Below are positions 15,315 to 24,636 of a stretch of 64,000 nt of DNA, piece by piece. Position 1 is the stretch's first letter. Every line of letters starts with the position of its first letter. The DNA lies in NCBI GenBank assembly GCA_041905525.1, contig JAYRKY010000004.1:1-64000 (forward strand). Direction: 5' to 3'. The stretch is from SHVO01 sp041905525. Lineage in GTDB: Bacteria > Pseudomonadota > Alphaproteobacteria > Rhodospirillales > Rhodospirillaceae. The notes under the pieces are model-generated. The model searched no databases. It saw nothing but the letters and a program-made list of their open reading frames with translations, and was not told the origin of the DNA. The position numbers were made by a program, and so were the translations under genes.

Positions 15315-16778
15315 ATGGCATCGGAGGGGCAGGAGCGCCTAGCGCCTGTGCGCCCGCGAATGATGGCGCTGTTCGGTCTCCTCGGCTTTTCGTCCGGTCT
15401 TCCTTTCCTGCTGTTTTCGGCGGTGCTTTTTTTGCGTTTATCGACAAACGGCGCATCGCTCGGCGTCGTGGCATTCTTCGCCTGGATCTCTCTCCTGCCG
15501 ACGTTCAAATTTGCCTGGGCGCCGATGCTCGATCGATTGACCATTCCAGGATTCGGGCGGGCCTGGGGTCGATGGCGGAGTTGGATCCTTCTTTCGCAGC
15601 TGGGCGTCGTGGTTTCACTTGCGGGCCTTGGAGCCGCTTCTCCGGACCGAGACCTCGCGGTGACTGCGTTGTGGGCCCTACAACTCGCGTTCTGGGCAAC
15701 GACACTTGAAGCCGCGGCCGATGGATGGCGCTGTGAAACAGCACAGGATCCCCAGTCCCAAGCGAGATTGGTTTCAGCCGTCCTCTGGGGCTACCGGTCC
15801 GCCATGGTTGCGGCCGGGAGTGCCGCCGTGATGTTGGCCGATCTGTGGGGTTGGGGCGCAGCGTACTTCGCTGTCGCCGCCGCAGCCTTCATCGCCTTTC
15901 CGTTGGTTCTGGCCACCTCTGCCGAAACAGCGGTTTCGCGAATTCATGCTCTGGGACTAGGCGTTCTCACGGCAAGCGGTCTCATCGCCGCAGGTCTCGC
16001 CGGGACTGCGATCGTGGGGCGCGGTGTGATGGCCGTAGCGGCGGCGCTCGAGATCACACCCGAGAGCAATGTCACGCGGGCCGTGCTTGTTCTCTGCGGA
16101 CTCCCTTTCGTGATCATGATGTTGGCAATACCGCGCATCCATAGGATGCCGCCCGACAGCAAACTTCTGTCATCACCAGCGCTCGGCCCTTACATCGACT
16201 TTTTCCGCACCTTAGGCTTTAGCGCGATCGGCATCCTTGCGTTCGTTTCACTTTACCGAATGGGGGATGTTCTCGCCTTGACGCTCGCGAAGCCGCTTCT
16301 GTCTTCAGCCGGATATACGCTGACCCAAATCGGCTTTGCCGATGGCGCGCTCTCGCTCATCGCCAATATCGCCGGTGTTGCGGCGGGTGGATGGGCGATT
16401 GCACGACTGAATACGGGCGCCGCACTCGCGCTCGGAGCTTTTTTCGCCGCTTTGGGAAACGCGGCTTATGTGTGGCTTGTTCATCTACCGGCGGCCGACA
16501 TCGTTCTATACACAACTGCCTTCGCCGATAATTTCGGCAATGGAATGGCCGCCGCGGTGCTGGTTGTTTACCTCTCACTTCTCGTGAATCCAAAGTATCC
16601 GGCGGCTCAATATGCCTTTCTTGCAGGGTTCGCTTTTCTCCTTCCGCGTCTTTTGGCCGGCGCCTCCGCTTCGATTCAGCGTGAGATCGGCTACGATGGC
16701 TTCTTTACCTTGTCAGCAGCATTGAGCTTGGCGAGCGTGATTCTCATTCCGCTCCTGCGGCGTGACGAAAAATCATGA
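15315..16778 (+). CDS. AmpG-like MFS muropeptide permease
   Basis: About 487 residues from the ATG at 15315 with GGAAG upstream; ATGs at 15258 and 15361 are alternatives and the longest frame (15114) overlaps the divergent deaminase. Twelve or so hydrophobic helices begin at MMALFGLLGFSSGLPFLLFS, the typical first helix of AmpG (GFSSGLP). Other family marks are SLLPTFKFAWAPMLDR, ATTLEAAADGWR (where AmpG has a D-x-x-x-D-A region), and a late AFADNFGNGMAAAVLVVYLS. AmpG imports GlcNAc-anhydroMurNAc peptides from the periplasm. Its place between the amino-sugar operon and an exported beta-lactamase-fold protein supports this substrate. It overlaps the next gene by four bases. Confidence 0.85.
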   Translation: MASEGQERLAPVRPRMMALFGLLGFSSGLPFLLFSAVLFLRLSTNGASLGVVAFFAWISLLPTFKFAWAPMLDRLTIPGFGRAWGRWRSWILLSQLGVVVSLAGLGAASPDRDLAVTALWALQLAFWATTLEAAADGWRCETAQDPQSQARLVSAVLWGYRSAMVAAGSAAVMLADLWGWGAAYFAVAAAAFIAFPLVLATSAETAVSRIHALGLGVLTASGLIAAGLAGTAIVGRGVMAVAAALEITPESNVTRAVLVLCGLPFVIMMLAIPRIHRMPPDSKLLSSPALGPYIDFFRTLGFSAIGILAFVSLYRMGDVLALTLAKPLLSSAGYTLTQIGFADGALSLIANIAGVAAGGWAIARLNTGAALALGAFFAALGNAAYVWLVHLPAADIVLYTTAFADNFGNGMAAAVLVVYLSLLVNPKYPAAQYAFLAGFAFLLPRLLAGASASIQREIGYDGFFTLSAALSLASVILIPLLRRDEKS

Positions 16779-17980
16779 AGGCCGCGATAGTCGTATTCGC
16801 GGGTCTTCTTGTGGGAGCTTCCAACGTTATGGCTGAGAGCACAAAAATTGAGGCCGGCATCGCGTCGGCGCGCCGTCTCGTCGAAGAGGCGGTGATGCAG
16901 GGTCAAGTTCCAGGGGCGGCGATGCTCGTCGCCGTCGACGGCAAAGTTTTGGCCGAGCACGCTTTCGGTTATGCGCAGATTAATGACTTCGAGATGCGCA
17001 GGCTGGCGGCGCCGCGCGCGATGCAAAAGTCCACCGTGTTCGATCTTGCATCCGTCACAAAGGTGATGGCCACAACCATGGCGATCATGATCTTGGTGGA
17101 TCAGAAGAAGTTGGATCTCGACGAACCTGTGCACATGTACCTGCCGGAATTCCGGGGCGCAGAACTCGACCTGATCACCTCGCGGCACTTGCTGACCCAT
17201 ACAGCGGGTCTCGTTCAATGGACTCCCTTGTACTACCAAGCATCGAATAAGGCAGACGTTTACAAGGCAATCCGCGGTTTGCCGCTGCAGTGGCCGGTGG
17301 GTGAAGGGTTTCACTACAGCGACCTCGGTTTCATGATTCTGGGCACACTTGTCGAGCGCATTGCTGCAATGCCGCTCGACAAATTCCTCGATGAGGCCCT
17401 GTACCGGCCGCTCGGCCTTACCCACACAGGTTTCCTGCCGCGGGCCCGAGGGCTCACTGATTTCGCGGCGACGGAGGCCGGCAATGGTTATGAACGCCAC
17501 ATGATCTACGGCCCCAACTTTGGATACGGCTACAAGGGCGATCCGACGTCATGGGACGGTTGGCGTCGCTATGTGCTCGATGGGGAAGTGAACGACGGCA
17601 ATGCGTGGTACGCCAATGGCGGCGTTGCCGGCCATGCAGGCCTTTTCTCGACGGCGGGCGAACTCAAAGTCCTGATGGACCTTTTGCTGGGCCGGGGAAC
17701 CATTCAAGGGCGACGTTTCCTGAGTGCGCAGGTCGTCGATAGCTTTCTGGCGCCGAACGCCCATCTCGGCTGGCGCCAGCCTGAGGGTCTACCGCCGGGA
17801 GCCTTCGCGCATACCGGCTTTACGGGGACTTATGTGCTCGGGGTCCCGGAGGCGAAGCTTGCCTTTATCCTTCTGACGAATCGTCAGAACGCGGGAACCG
17901 ACCCGAAGGGATTTTTCGCCGACCTTGGCCCGCTCCAGGAGGCGGCATCACGTGCGCTCCTGGAGGGATTCGCGCGTTAG
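16775..17980 (+). CDS. exported serine hydrolase of beta-lactamase / penicillin-binding (COG1680) family
   Basis: 401 residues with a signal peptide (MKAAIVVFAGLLVGASNVMA). Catalytic motifs of the class C beta-lactamase fold are in order: SVTK (SxxK, about residue 93, in FDLASVTKVMATTMA), YSD (in GFHYSDLGFMILG, replacing YxN), and HTGFTGT near the C terminus in place of KTG. Also LLTHTAGL and GVAGHAGLFSTA, standard for COG1680 esterase/peptidase members. Its start overlaps the AmpG-like transporter by four bases (ATGA), so the pair is one transcript. A job in trimming murein peptides or esters before import is inferred from this coupling; it could also be a general D-aminopeptidase or esterase. 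Confidence 0.88.
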   Translation: MKAAIVVFAGLLVGASNVMAESTKIEAGIASARRLVEEAVMQGQVPGAAMLVAVDGKVLAEHAFGYAQINDFEMRRLAAPRAMQKSTVFDLASVTKVMATTMAIMILVDQKKLDLDEPVHMYLPEFRGAELDLITSRHLLTHTAGLVQWTPLYYQASNKADVYKAIRGLPLQWPVGEGFHYSDLGFMILGTLVERIAAMPLDKFLDEALYRPLGLTHTGFLPRARGLTDFAATEAGNGYERHMIYGPNFGYGYKGDPTSWDGWRRYVLDGEVNDGNAWYANGGVAGHAGLFSTAGELKVLMDLLLGRGTIQGRRFLSAQVVDSFLAPNAHLGWRQPEGLPPGAFAHTGFTGTYVLGVPEAKLAFILLTNRQNAGTDPKGFFADLGPLQEAASRALLEGFAR

Positions 17981-17983
17981 GGT

Positions 17984-18583
17984 CTACCCGAAGAGTTTGA
18001 TCGCCGTCTTGGCGACCTGTTCGCCCTGATATCGCGCCCCAGCCAATTCGGTGTCCGAAGGTTTGCGGGAGCCATCGCCGCCCGCGATTGTCGTGGCGCC
18101 ATAGGGGGCGCCGCCGACGATCTCATCCATCTTCATCTGTCCTTGGAAGCTATAGGGCAGACCGACGATCACCATGCCGTAGTGCAGAAGATTGGTGATG
18201 ATCGAAAAGAGGGTCATTTCATTGCCGCCGTGTTGGGTCGCGGTCGACGTGAACGCCCCACCAACCTTTCCATTCAGCGCGCCCTTGGCCCAGAGGCTTC
18301 CCGTCTGGTCCAGGAACGCCGCCATTTGGGACGCCATGCGGCCATATCGAGTTCCCACGCCAACGACGATGGCGTCGTAGTGCTCAAGATCGGCGACGTT
18401 CGCCACCTGGGCTTTCTGATCCAACTTGAAATGAGCCGACTTCGCGACGGCTTCCGGCACCGTTTCGGGAACGCGCTTAACACCCCCGGTCGCGCCCGCG
18501 GAGCGGGCGCCTTCCGCCACGGCTTCGGCCATCGTCTCGATGTGACCATAAGAGGAGTAGTAGAGGACGAGCACTTTGGCCAT
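17984..18583 (-). CDS. wrbA: NAD(P)H:quinone oxidoreductase, WrbA type
   Basis: 199 residues, the usual WrbA length. FMN-binding flavodoxin-like motifs are seen: VLYYSSYGHIETMAEAVAEG at the N terminus, VVGVGTRYGRMASQMAAFLDQTG in the middle with the quinone/FMN site, GAFTSTATQHGGNEMT and GLPYSFQGQ. WrbA reduces quinones by two electrons and protects against oxidative stress in the cytoplasm; it forms tetramers. The gene converges on the serine hydrolase with a 3-base gap and has a 110-base leader to the next gene. Identification is firm. Confidence 0.96.
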   Translation of the reverse strand: MAKVLVLYYSSYGHIETMAEAVAEGARSAGATGGVKRVPETVPEAVAKSAHFKLDQKAQVANVADLEHYDAIVVGVGTRYGRMASQMAAFLDQTGSLWAKGALNGKVGGAFTSTATQHGGNEMTLFSIITNLLHYGMVIVGLPYSFQGQMKMDEIVGGAPYGATTIAGGDGSRKPSDTELAGARYQGEQVAKTAIKLFG

Positions 18584-18693
18584 CTTGGCATTCCTTCAAT
18601 AAGAGTGTTTGTGAACCACGCGAGCGAGTCACGCCGCGCTATATACGTCGTGTGCAGCCGATCAGATGACTGGGTGATCAATGCACGGGGGCA

Positions 18694-19260
18694 CTAGTTC
18701 CGCCGAAACAACCCGATCAGCGTCCCTTTTCCGAGAATTTTTCCGGACATGGCGGTGCGGACCGCGGCTTCGGCCGCGGCCGGGGACTGAGCCACGGCCG
18801 GGACATCCAGCTTCGCGCTTAAAGCGTAGATTTCAAACGCATAGTGGTGGACGGGGCCCGAGGGCGCCGCGGCAGGGCCCCGGTACCACGGCCCCGAAGA
18901 ACTGATCTGGCGTGTCCCGTCGGGTAGTTCTTCGAGTTCGGGCAGCTGTTCGGTGAGGGACCGCGCCTCCTTTGGAATGTTCCAGAGCAGCCAATAAAGG
19001 TGGCTATCCGCCCCTGTGATGGCGATGCCGTCAAGGTCGCGCATGACCAGGACAAAGCTTTCTGTTCCGTCGGGAACGCCGCTCCAGGCAAGTGGCGGCG
19101 AAACGTCGTCGCCCGGCTGGGCGTGTTTGGGCGGAATAGCCCCGCCATCTTTCCAGGCGCTCGTGGTCAGCACAATCGGCTGCGCCGGAGCGGGGCGACG
19201 CTGCTGGGCGGATGCGGACGTGGCAACGAGAAGGACGAGGGCGACTGTCCGGATGAACAT
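18694..19260 (-). CDS. exported YbhB/YbcL-family (PEBP/Raf-kinase-inhibitor-like) protein
   Basis: 188 residues from the ATG at 19260, with AGGTG upstream and a signal peptide (MFIRTVALVLLVATSASA). The PEBP fold is shown by DVSPPLAWSGVPDGTESFVL, VMRDLDGI, SHLYWLLWNIPKEARSL and GPVHHYAFEIYAL, the last with the ligand-pocket histidines. Bacterial YbhB/YbcL proteins bind anionic or phospholipid-like groups; cellular role is not known. Seven bases separate it from the DUF1028 gene upstream, so the two form an operon. Most bacterial members are cytoplasmic; the signal peptide makes this a periplasmic form. Confidence 0.88.
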   Translation of the reverse strand: MFIRTVALVLLVATSASAQQRRPAPAQPIVLTTSAWKDGGAIPPKHAQPGDDVSPPLAWSGVPDGTESFVLVMRDLDGIAITGADSHLYWLLWNIPKEARSLTEQLPELEELPDGTRQISSSGPWYRGPAAAPSGPVHHYAFEIYALSAKLDVPAVAQSPAAAEAAVRTAMSGKILGKGTLIGLFRRN

Positions 19261-19267
19261 GCTGCAC

Positions 19268-20134
19268 CTACTTGTAGGAGGCGGGCTGCAACTTGCGCCA
19301 CGCGTCGTAGCGCATCCGCAGGGTCGTCTCGGCATTGAGGTCCTCGCCCGGTTTAATCTGGTTGGGCCCGCGGTCAGGTCCAGGCTGAAGCACCGTCAGA
19401 AAGAGTGAGTAGTCGCCGTTGTTGATGGAATCACCGTTCTTGTCCTTGGGATCGGCCATCACGATCCAGGCAGCATGCGCAACGCGATTGCTGCACGCGA
19501 TCGCGGGCTTGGAGCCATCGGTTGGGTAGGGCGGGCAGGTGCAACGCGCATCGCCGCCCGAGCCGTCGGCGGCATCCATGGCCGCCATCACGCGGTCGGT
19601 CAGTGCGCCTTGCGTCCTCACAAAGGCGGCGACCGCGTTTGGGACGACCTTGCCGGGGCGCATCGTGTTGGCTTGGACCGAGTAGAAAATTTCGGTGCCC
19701 GGCACCTGGCCCTGGATCACTTGCGCCACGTAGCCGTTATTCAAGCCGGTATGCGACGCCATACGGCCCTTCATATCGATGATGCCGAATTGGCGCTGCT
19801 GAAAGTCGGGGTCATCGCGGGCGATCTGATCCAGGATCGCGCGTGGTTCCGTTCCCTTCTTCAATTCCTCAAAGATGAACTTTTGATTTTTCAGCGTGCG
19901 GTCGGCGCCGGCTTGGCAGGCCGCGATACCGATCCCCGGAATAATGACGGACGTGACGTCACGATATTCGTGATCGGTCTTCACATCGACGCAACTGGCC
20001 GTCGCCATGGAAATCCGGCCGGTTGCTCGGTCGACCGCAACGATGGACCAGGTAGCCGACGCGGGCATCGCGCCGAGGGTGAGACTCGCGAGGGCGAGGG
20101 CCGGCAGAACGAACCGCCGCAACAACGGAGTCAT
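19268..20134 (-). CDS. exported DUF1028-family protein (Ntn-hydrolase-like)
   Basis: 288 residues from the ATG at 20134 with AGGGGAC upstream; the frame to 20266 is longer but lacks a ribosome site. Signal peptide MTPLLRRFVLPALALASLTL to PASA, then TWSIVAVDRATGRISMATAS, the typical DUF1028 opening in which the Thr/Ser after the signal may be an N-terminal nucleophile. Other family blocks are GIAACQAGADR, RQFGIIDMKGRMASHTG and GLNNGYVAQVIQG. DUF1028 proteins resemble Ntn hydrolases and are thought to be amidases. The Cys-rich insert ARCTCPPYPTDG is notable. Paired with a PEBP-like gene downstream and divergent from an exported S9 peptidase, it belongs to a region of exported hydrolases. Confidence 0.88.
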   Translation of the reverse strand: MTPLLRRFVLPALALASLTLGAMPASATWSIVAVDRATGRISMATASCVDVKTDHEYRDVTSVIIPGIGIAACQAGADRTLKNQKFIFEELKKGTEPRAILDQIARDDPDFQQRQFGIIDMKGRMASHTGLNNGYVAQVIQGQVPGTEIFYSVQANTMRPGKVVPNAVAAFVRTQGALTDRVMAAMDAADGSGGDARCTCPPYPTDGSKPAIACSNRVAHAAWIVMADPKDKNGDSINNGDYSLFLTVLQPGPDRGPNQIKPGEDLNAETTLRMRYDAWRKLQPASYK

Positions 20135-20294
20135 GGTAAGTCCCCTTATAGAACCTTTGGTCGTGGGCTCCAGCCTCGCCCTCGCCTGACACTTTTTCAA
20201 GGGGTTACCTCCTTCTGAATCCCTCTTCCCATGACCGCGGGGGAGGTGCACGCTAAGCCCTTCCATCGGTCAACGACGTCCTGGGGAGAACACG

Positions 20295-22337
20295 ATGACC
20301 ACGAAGCTTTTCGTCGCCGCAAGCCTCATATCCGCGCTGCTTAGCACCAGCGCCCTCGCGCAATCGAAGGCGCGTCCCGGCTTGCCGATCGACGCGCTCG
20401 CCAAGACGGTCTGGATCGAAGAGTTCGACGTGTCGCCGGATGCAAGCCTGGTCGCGTACAAATCGGCGGAAGCGGGGACCTACGACATCTGGACGTCGCC
20501 GACGAATGGCGGGGCGCCGAAGCAACTGACGAAGATGCCTGGCCGGGAAATGAACCCGGAGTTCAGTCCGGATGGAAAGTGGATCGCGTTTGAAGCCGAC
20601 TATCGCGGCGTAAATGTCCGCGACATCTACATCATTCCGTCGACCGGCGGGCAGGCCATCCGGGTCACGGACAGTCCGCTGAACGATGCCAATCCGATGT
20701 GGTCGCCGGACGGCAAGACCCTCTATTTCGTCACCGACATGTTCTGGGATTCGTCGATCGCCGCCTACGATCTCGCAAGCAAGAAAATCTCGCGTGTTGG
20801 TCCTGGAGGAGGCAATGCGAGCCTGTCGCCGGATGGAAAGACGTTCGTCTTCACGCGCAATCAAAAGCCGAACGACGATGACCAGAGTAACAACGATATC
20901 TACACGTTGCCGGTGTCGGGCGGCGAACCGAAGCTGATGACCCCGAACACCTTAAACGCACTCGACTCCGCGCCGTCGTGGTCGCCGGACTCGAAGACCA
21001 TTGCCTTCATCTCGGACCGGAATGGCTACAACAATCTCGGTCTTATCGATGCGGCGACGGGTCAAGCCAAGATGCTTTTGACGGAGAATATCGAGGCCAG
21101 CGAGCCGCGCTGGTCGCCCGACGGAAAGTTCATCAGCTTCACGAAGAACCTGAACTACCAGTACCACATCTTCAAGATTCCGGCCGCCGGGGGGAAGGCC
21201 CAGCAGCTGACGACCCGGGGCGGGGTGAACGGTGGTTCTTCGGCGACAGGGCAAACGCGTGGCACGCATATGTGGAGTGCCAAGGGCGACGAGATTTTCT
21301 TCTATCACTCCGACCCGACGATGACGGGCGACGTATGGGCGATGAAGGCCGCCGGCGGAGCCGAGCGCCAGATCACCAATCATCAGGACCCGGCGATTCG
21401 CGACCCGAATCTGTTCGTGTGGCCCGAATTCATGGAGTACACGAGCTTCGATGGCCGAAAGGTCGCCGGTCTCGTCTATAAGCCTAAAGGCACAAAAGCG
21501 GGCGATAAGCTGCCGGCCCTGTTCTTCTTCCGCGCCAATTCGAACGGGCAACATCCCCAGCAGTGGCATCCCTACATCCAGTATTTCGTGAGCCGTGGAT
21601 ACCTGGTTTTCGCGCCTAACTTCCGTGGGTCGACAGGCCGCGGAAAGGAATACCGGCAGGCCGTATTCACCCGGGGCGGAGAAGACGACATTCACGACGC
21701 CTTCATCGGCATGGACATGCTGGCGGGGCAGGGCTGGGTGGATCCGAAGCGTGTGGGTGCGTTCGGTGGATCGACGGGCGGCTTCTTCACGACCGCCGCC
21801 GCGACAAAGGACCCGACGCGCCTGAAAGCCGGCGTGGTGTGGTACGGCGCCACCGACCTGGTGACGCTGTCGACCTATGCCAGCATGGAAGGTTGGAATA
21901 AGTTTTTGATCGGCAAAACGCCGATGGAGAATCCCGCCAACTATTACGGACGCTCGATTATCTATCACGCCGATCGCGTGAAGACGCCGCTGCTATTCCT
22001 GTACGCCCAAGGCGACAGCGCAGCGCGCTTCCAGCAGATCGAGCAGTATGGGATTCAAGCCGAGGTTCACGGCAACTGGTATGATTGGGTTGTTTATGCC
22101 GAGGAACCGCACGGCTGGTACCATTTCCGTCCAGATAGCACGAAGAAGATGCTGACATCGATGAGCGCGATGTTCGACAAGTTCGTTCTTGAGGACGCGA
22201 GCGCCCCCGATGTGAAGGCGATTGCGGCGGAGCAACGCAAAGGCACCCGCGTAATCCGCAATCCCAATATCGAGCTGTGGAATTCGCTGACCAACGGTAG
22301 GCCGCCCGCGACTGGCGATGCGGAGCAGCCGAACTAA
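20295..22337 (+). CDS. exported S9-family prolyl oligopeptidase-type peptidase
   Basis: 680 residues with a signal peptide (MTTKLFVAASLISALLSTSA). The N-terminal half is a seven-bladed TolB/WD40-like propeller with repeated EFSPDGKWIAFEAD, MWSPDGKTLYF, SLSPDGKTFVF, SWSPDSKTIAFISD and RWSPDGKFISFTK blades. The C-terminal alpha/beta hydrolase has FRGSTGRGKEY, the nucleophile in GAFGGSTGGFFT, the acid in LYAQGDSA and the His in EEPHGWYHF. Such enzymes are periplasmic dipeptidyl or acylaminoacyl peptidases used for uptake of peptides. Ribosome site GGGGAGAACACG. A terminator follows at 22362-22394. Convincing. Confidence 0.94.
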   Translation: MTTKLFVAASLISALLSTSALAQSKARPGLPIDALAKTVWIEEFDVSPDASLVAYKSAEAGTYDIWTSPTNGGAPKQLTKMPGREMNPEFSPDGKWIAFEADYRGVNVRDIYIIPSTGGQAIRVTDSPLNDANPMWSPDGKTLYFVTDMFWDSSIAAYDLASKKISRVGPGGGNASLSPDGKTFVFTRNQKPNDDDQSNNDIYTLPVSGGEPKLMTPNTLNALDSAPSWSPDSKTIAFISDRNGYNNLGLIDAATGQAKMLLTENIEASEPRWSPDGKFISFTKNLNYQYHIFKIPAAGGKAQQLTTRGGVNGGSSATGQTRGTHMWSAKGDEIFFYHSDPTMTGDVWAMKAAGGAERQITNHQDPAIRDPNLFVWPEFMEYTSFDGRKVAGLVYKPKGTKAGDKLPALFFFRANSNGQHPQQWHPYIQYFVSRGYLVFAPNFRGSTGRGKEYRQAVFTRGGEDDIHDAFIGMDMLAGQGWVDPKRVGAFGGSTGGFFTTAAATKDPTRLKAGVVWYGATDLVTLSTYASMEGWNKFLIGKTPMENPANYYGRSIIYHADRVKTPLLFLYAQGDSAARFQQIEQYGIQAEVHGNWYDWVVYAEEPHGWYHFRPDSTKKMLTSMSAMFDKFVLEDASAPDVKAIAAEQRKGTRVIRNPNIELWNSLTNGRPPATGDAEQPN

Positions 22338-22361
22338 GCTTCAGCACATTCCGGTGAGACC

Positions 22362-22394
22362 GACATCGCCCGCGTAAGCGGGCGTTGTCTTTTT
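22362..22394 (+). terminator. Rho-independent terminator after the S9 peptidase
   Basis: CGCCCGC-GTAA-GCGGGCG stem with a further GACA/TGTC outer pairing, then TCTTTTT. It is 25-57 bases after the peptidase stop at 22337 and reads on the plus strand. Confidence 0.88.
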
Positions 22395-22399
22395 CCGGG

Positions 22400-22792
22400 C
22401 TAGTAAAGAAGCCCGAAACCGACGATCGCGAGGTAGGCCCCAATCGCAAAAGCGACCAGGCCTGCGGCGATATACGCGGATGGCTTATTGATGATCGCAA
22501 TGAGCTTCGCGAGCTGCTGGTCGGGTAATGCCAGGTACACAAGAGCTTCCGCGGCGATGATCCAACCAATCAGGGAGATGAGGGTAGACGGCAGTGTCTG
22601 CCAAAGCGTGTCATAGACGGCCAGCAGAAGTCCGCCGATTAACGCGAACGCCGAAAAGAGGATGCGTGTCAGGCGTTCCGGAACGATCACGGGGTAAACC
22701 GACAGTAGGTAGTGGCGGCGGGCGATGGCGATCACCCCGAGAAAAATCAGCGCGAGGCCCAATCCACGGGCCAGGACGAGCGTGAGGTTCAT
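22400..22792 (-). CDS. small integral membrane protein of unknown function
   Basis: 130 residues starting at the ATG at 22792, with GGAG eight bases upstream; the frame extends to 22852 without a better site. Four hydrophobic helices are visible: LTLVLARGLGLALIFLGVIA, LFSAFALIGGLLLAVYD, LISLIGWIIAAEALVYLAL and IAAGLVAFAIGAYLAIVGFG. No charged catalytic motif is seen and no family is recognised. It converges on the S9 peptidase gene across that gene's terminator and is divergent from the M20 enzyme. Confidence 0.65.
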   Translation of the reverse strand: MNLTLVLARGLGLALIFLGVIAIARRHYLLSVYPVIVPERLTRILFSAFALIGGLLLAVYDTLWQTLPSTLISLIGWIIAAEALVYLALPDQQLAKLIAIINKPSAYIAAGLVAFAIGAYLAIVGFGLLY

Positions 22793-23029
22793 CAGCATTG
22801 CTCCGGTGCGACATCCAGAGTCGCAACCAGGTTTGACCGGGAAAAGTTCCAACCATGTGCTTCGCGGCAGTTGGCCTATAGCCGGAGAAAAGCAAGCTGT
22901 GGCAAGCGGTTCGGTGGGTTGCGCACCGCGTTCGCGCCCGTTGCGCCCTTTTGTTCAGGGTGGATGGGCAAATCCCTTGGATTCGTGCCACCATTTCCTC
23001 TTGGGGCTCTTCTTTTCAGGGGGACGAAT

Positions 23030-24622
23030 ATGAACAGGTTCAAGCATTTCGCGTTGGCCGCCTTGCTCGCCGGCACAGCGCTCTCAATGCCATTGGCTTC
23101 CGCCGAAGCAACGACGACGGGCCAGCGTGCTCAAGCGACGGAAGGCGTCGAATCCCGCGCCAAGCTCGTGCAGGAGATGGTCGACAGTATCTTCAGCTTC
23201 GCCGAACCGGGATTTCAGGAAGTCCGCACGTCCGCCTATATCACTGGGATTCTCGAGAAAGAAGGCTTCAAGGTCACGCGCGGCGTTGCCGGCATCCCCA
23301 CGGCCTTTACAGCGACGTGGGGCGACGGGGGGCCTCTCATCGCCTTAGGGAGCGATATCGATGGGCTGCTGGGCCTGTCGCAGTATCCGGGCACCGCCCA
23401 GATCAAGCCGATGGTGGAAGGCGCTCCGGGTCATGGTGAAGGCCATAACTCCGGGATGCCGATGGTCGTCGCCGCGGCGTTGGCGGCGCGCGACGTCATG
23501 ATCAAGAACAATATCAAAGCGCGGCTGATGATTTGGCCCGGCGTCGCGGAAGAGCTGCTGGCCACCAAAGCCTTCTACGTGAAGGAAGGACTTTTCAACG
23601 GCGTGGATGCCTCGATCTTCACACACGTCTCGTCCGATTTCAGCGTCGGCTGGGGCGACCTCGGGAACACCGGCTTGGTATCGGTGGAATACCGCTTCCA
23701 TGGAAAGACGGCCCACGCGGCAGGTGCGCCATGGTTGGGGCGCAGTGCGCTGGACGGTGTTGAGCTCATGAACATTGCATGGAACATGCGGCGCGAGCAT
23801 CTGCCGGTAACCCAGCGATCACACTACATCATCAGCAACGGCGGCGGCCAGCCCAACATCGTCCCGGGCGAAGCGGCGGTCTGGTATTACTTCCGCGAGC
23901 GGACCTTTAAACAGATCCAGGAACTTTACGACCTCGGAAACGAGATCTCGGAGGCTGCCGCGAAGGCCACCGGGACGACCGTGACACGCCAGGTTCTTGG
24001 CTACGCCGCGCCCAATTGGGGCAACCGGCCGCTCGCGGAGGCGGCGCATCAAAACATGGTTCGCGTCGGCATGCCGAAATGGACCGCCGAAGATCAGGCC
24101 TTCGCAAAACAAGTCCAAGAAGCCAACGGGTTCAAAATCCAGCCGTTGAAAACCGAAGTGGAAAAGATCTCGACGCCTGAAAGCCGCGGCCCGTCCAACG
24201 GCGGCGGCTCCGACGATATCGGCGACATCATGTGGACGGTGCCAACGATTACGATGCGGTATCCGGCAAACATACCCAATACCACTGCGCATCACGTCAC
24301 CGCGGCGATGGCGATGACGACACCGATTGCGCATAAAGGCGCCCTTGCCGGCGCGCAGGCGCTGGCCCTGACGATTCTTGATATCGCGACGACGCCGTCG
24401 CTGGTCGCCAACGCAAAGGCCTACTTCACCGATGTCCAGACCAAGGACCAGAAGTACGCGCCGGTTCTTGTCGCAACCGACAAGCCGGCGGTGCATCTCA
24501 ATAAGGAAATTATGACCTTGCTGCGGCCGCAGATGGAAAAGTTCTATTATGATCCCGGCAAGTACGGATCATACCTTGAGCAGCTCGGCATCAAATATCC
24601 GCCCGAGCCGGCCACAAAATAA
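23030..24622 (+). CDS. exported AbgB-like M20-family amidohydrolase
   Basis: 530 residues from the ATG at 23030, preceded by AGGGGGACGAAT; the much longer upstream frame lacks family similarity. A signal peptide (FALAALLAGTALSMPLASA) is present. The M20 di-metal core follows the AbgB branch: GSDIDGLLGL, then GHGEGHNSGMPM where AbgB has GCGHN, PGVAEELLATK with the catalytic Glu pair, HGKTAHAAGAPWLGRSALDG in the lid domain, and a late PIAHKGALAGAQALA. AbgB cleaves aminobenzoyl-glutamate; related exported forms hydrolyse N-acyl amino acids or peptides. It lies among other exported peptidases, so scavenging of amide-linked amino acids is the likely job. It converges on the amidohydrolase gene across a 28-base palindrome. 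Confidence 0.9.
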   Translation: MNRFKHFALAALLAGTALSMPLASAEATTTGQRAQATEGVESRAKLVQEMVDSIFSFAEPGFQEVRTSAYITGILEKEGFKVTRGVAGIPTAFTATWGDGGPLIALGSDIDGLLGLSQYPGTAQIKPMVEGAPGHGEGHNSGMPMVVAAALAARDVMIKNNIKARLMIWPGVAEELLATKAFYVKEGLFNGVDASIFTHVSSDFSVGWGDLGNTGLVSVEYRFHGKTAHAAGAPWLGRSALDGVELMNIAWNMRREHLPVTQRSHYIISNGGGQPNIVPGEAAVWYYFRERTFKQIQELYDLGNEISEAAAKATGTTVTRQVLGYAAPNWGNRPLAEAAHQNMVRVGMPKWTAEDQAFAKQVQEANGFKIQPLKTEVEKISTPESRGPSNGGGSDDIGDIMWTVPTITMRYPANIPNTTAHHVTAAMAMTTPIAHKGALAGAQALALTILDIATTPSLVANAKAYFTDVQTKDQKYAPVLVATDKPAVHLNKEIMTLLRPQMEKFYYDPGKYGSYLEQLGIKYPPEPATK

Positions 24623-24636
24623 TTTCGGAAAACGAA

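Noticed and set aside
20952..21968. Minus-strand frame of 338 codons inside the S9 peptidase
   Set aside because: The plus-strand product has propeller blades and a catalytic triad across the same bases.
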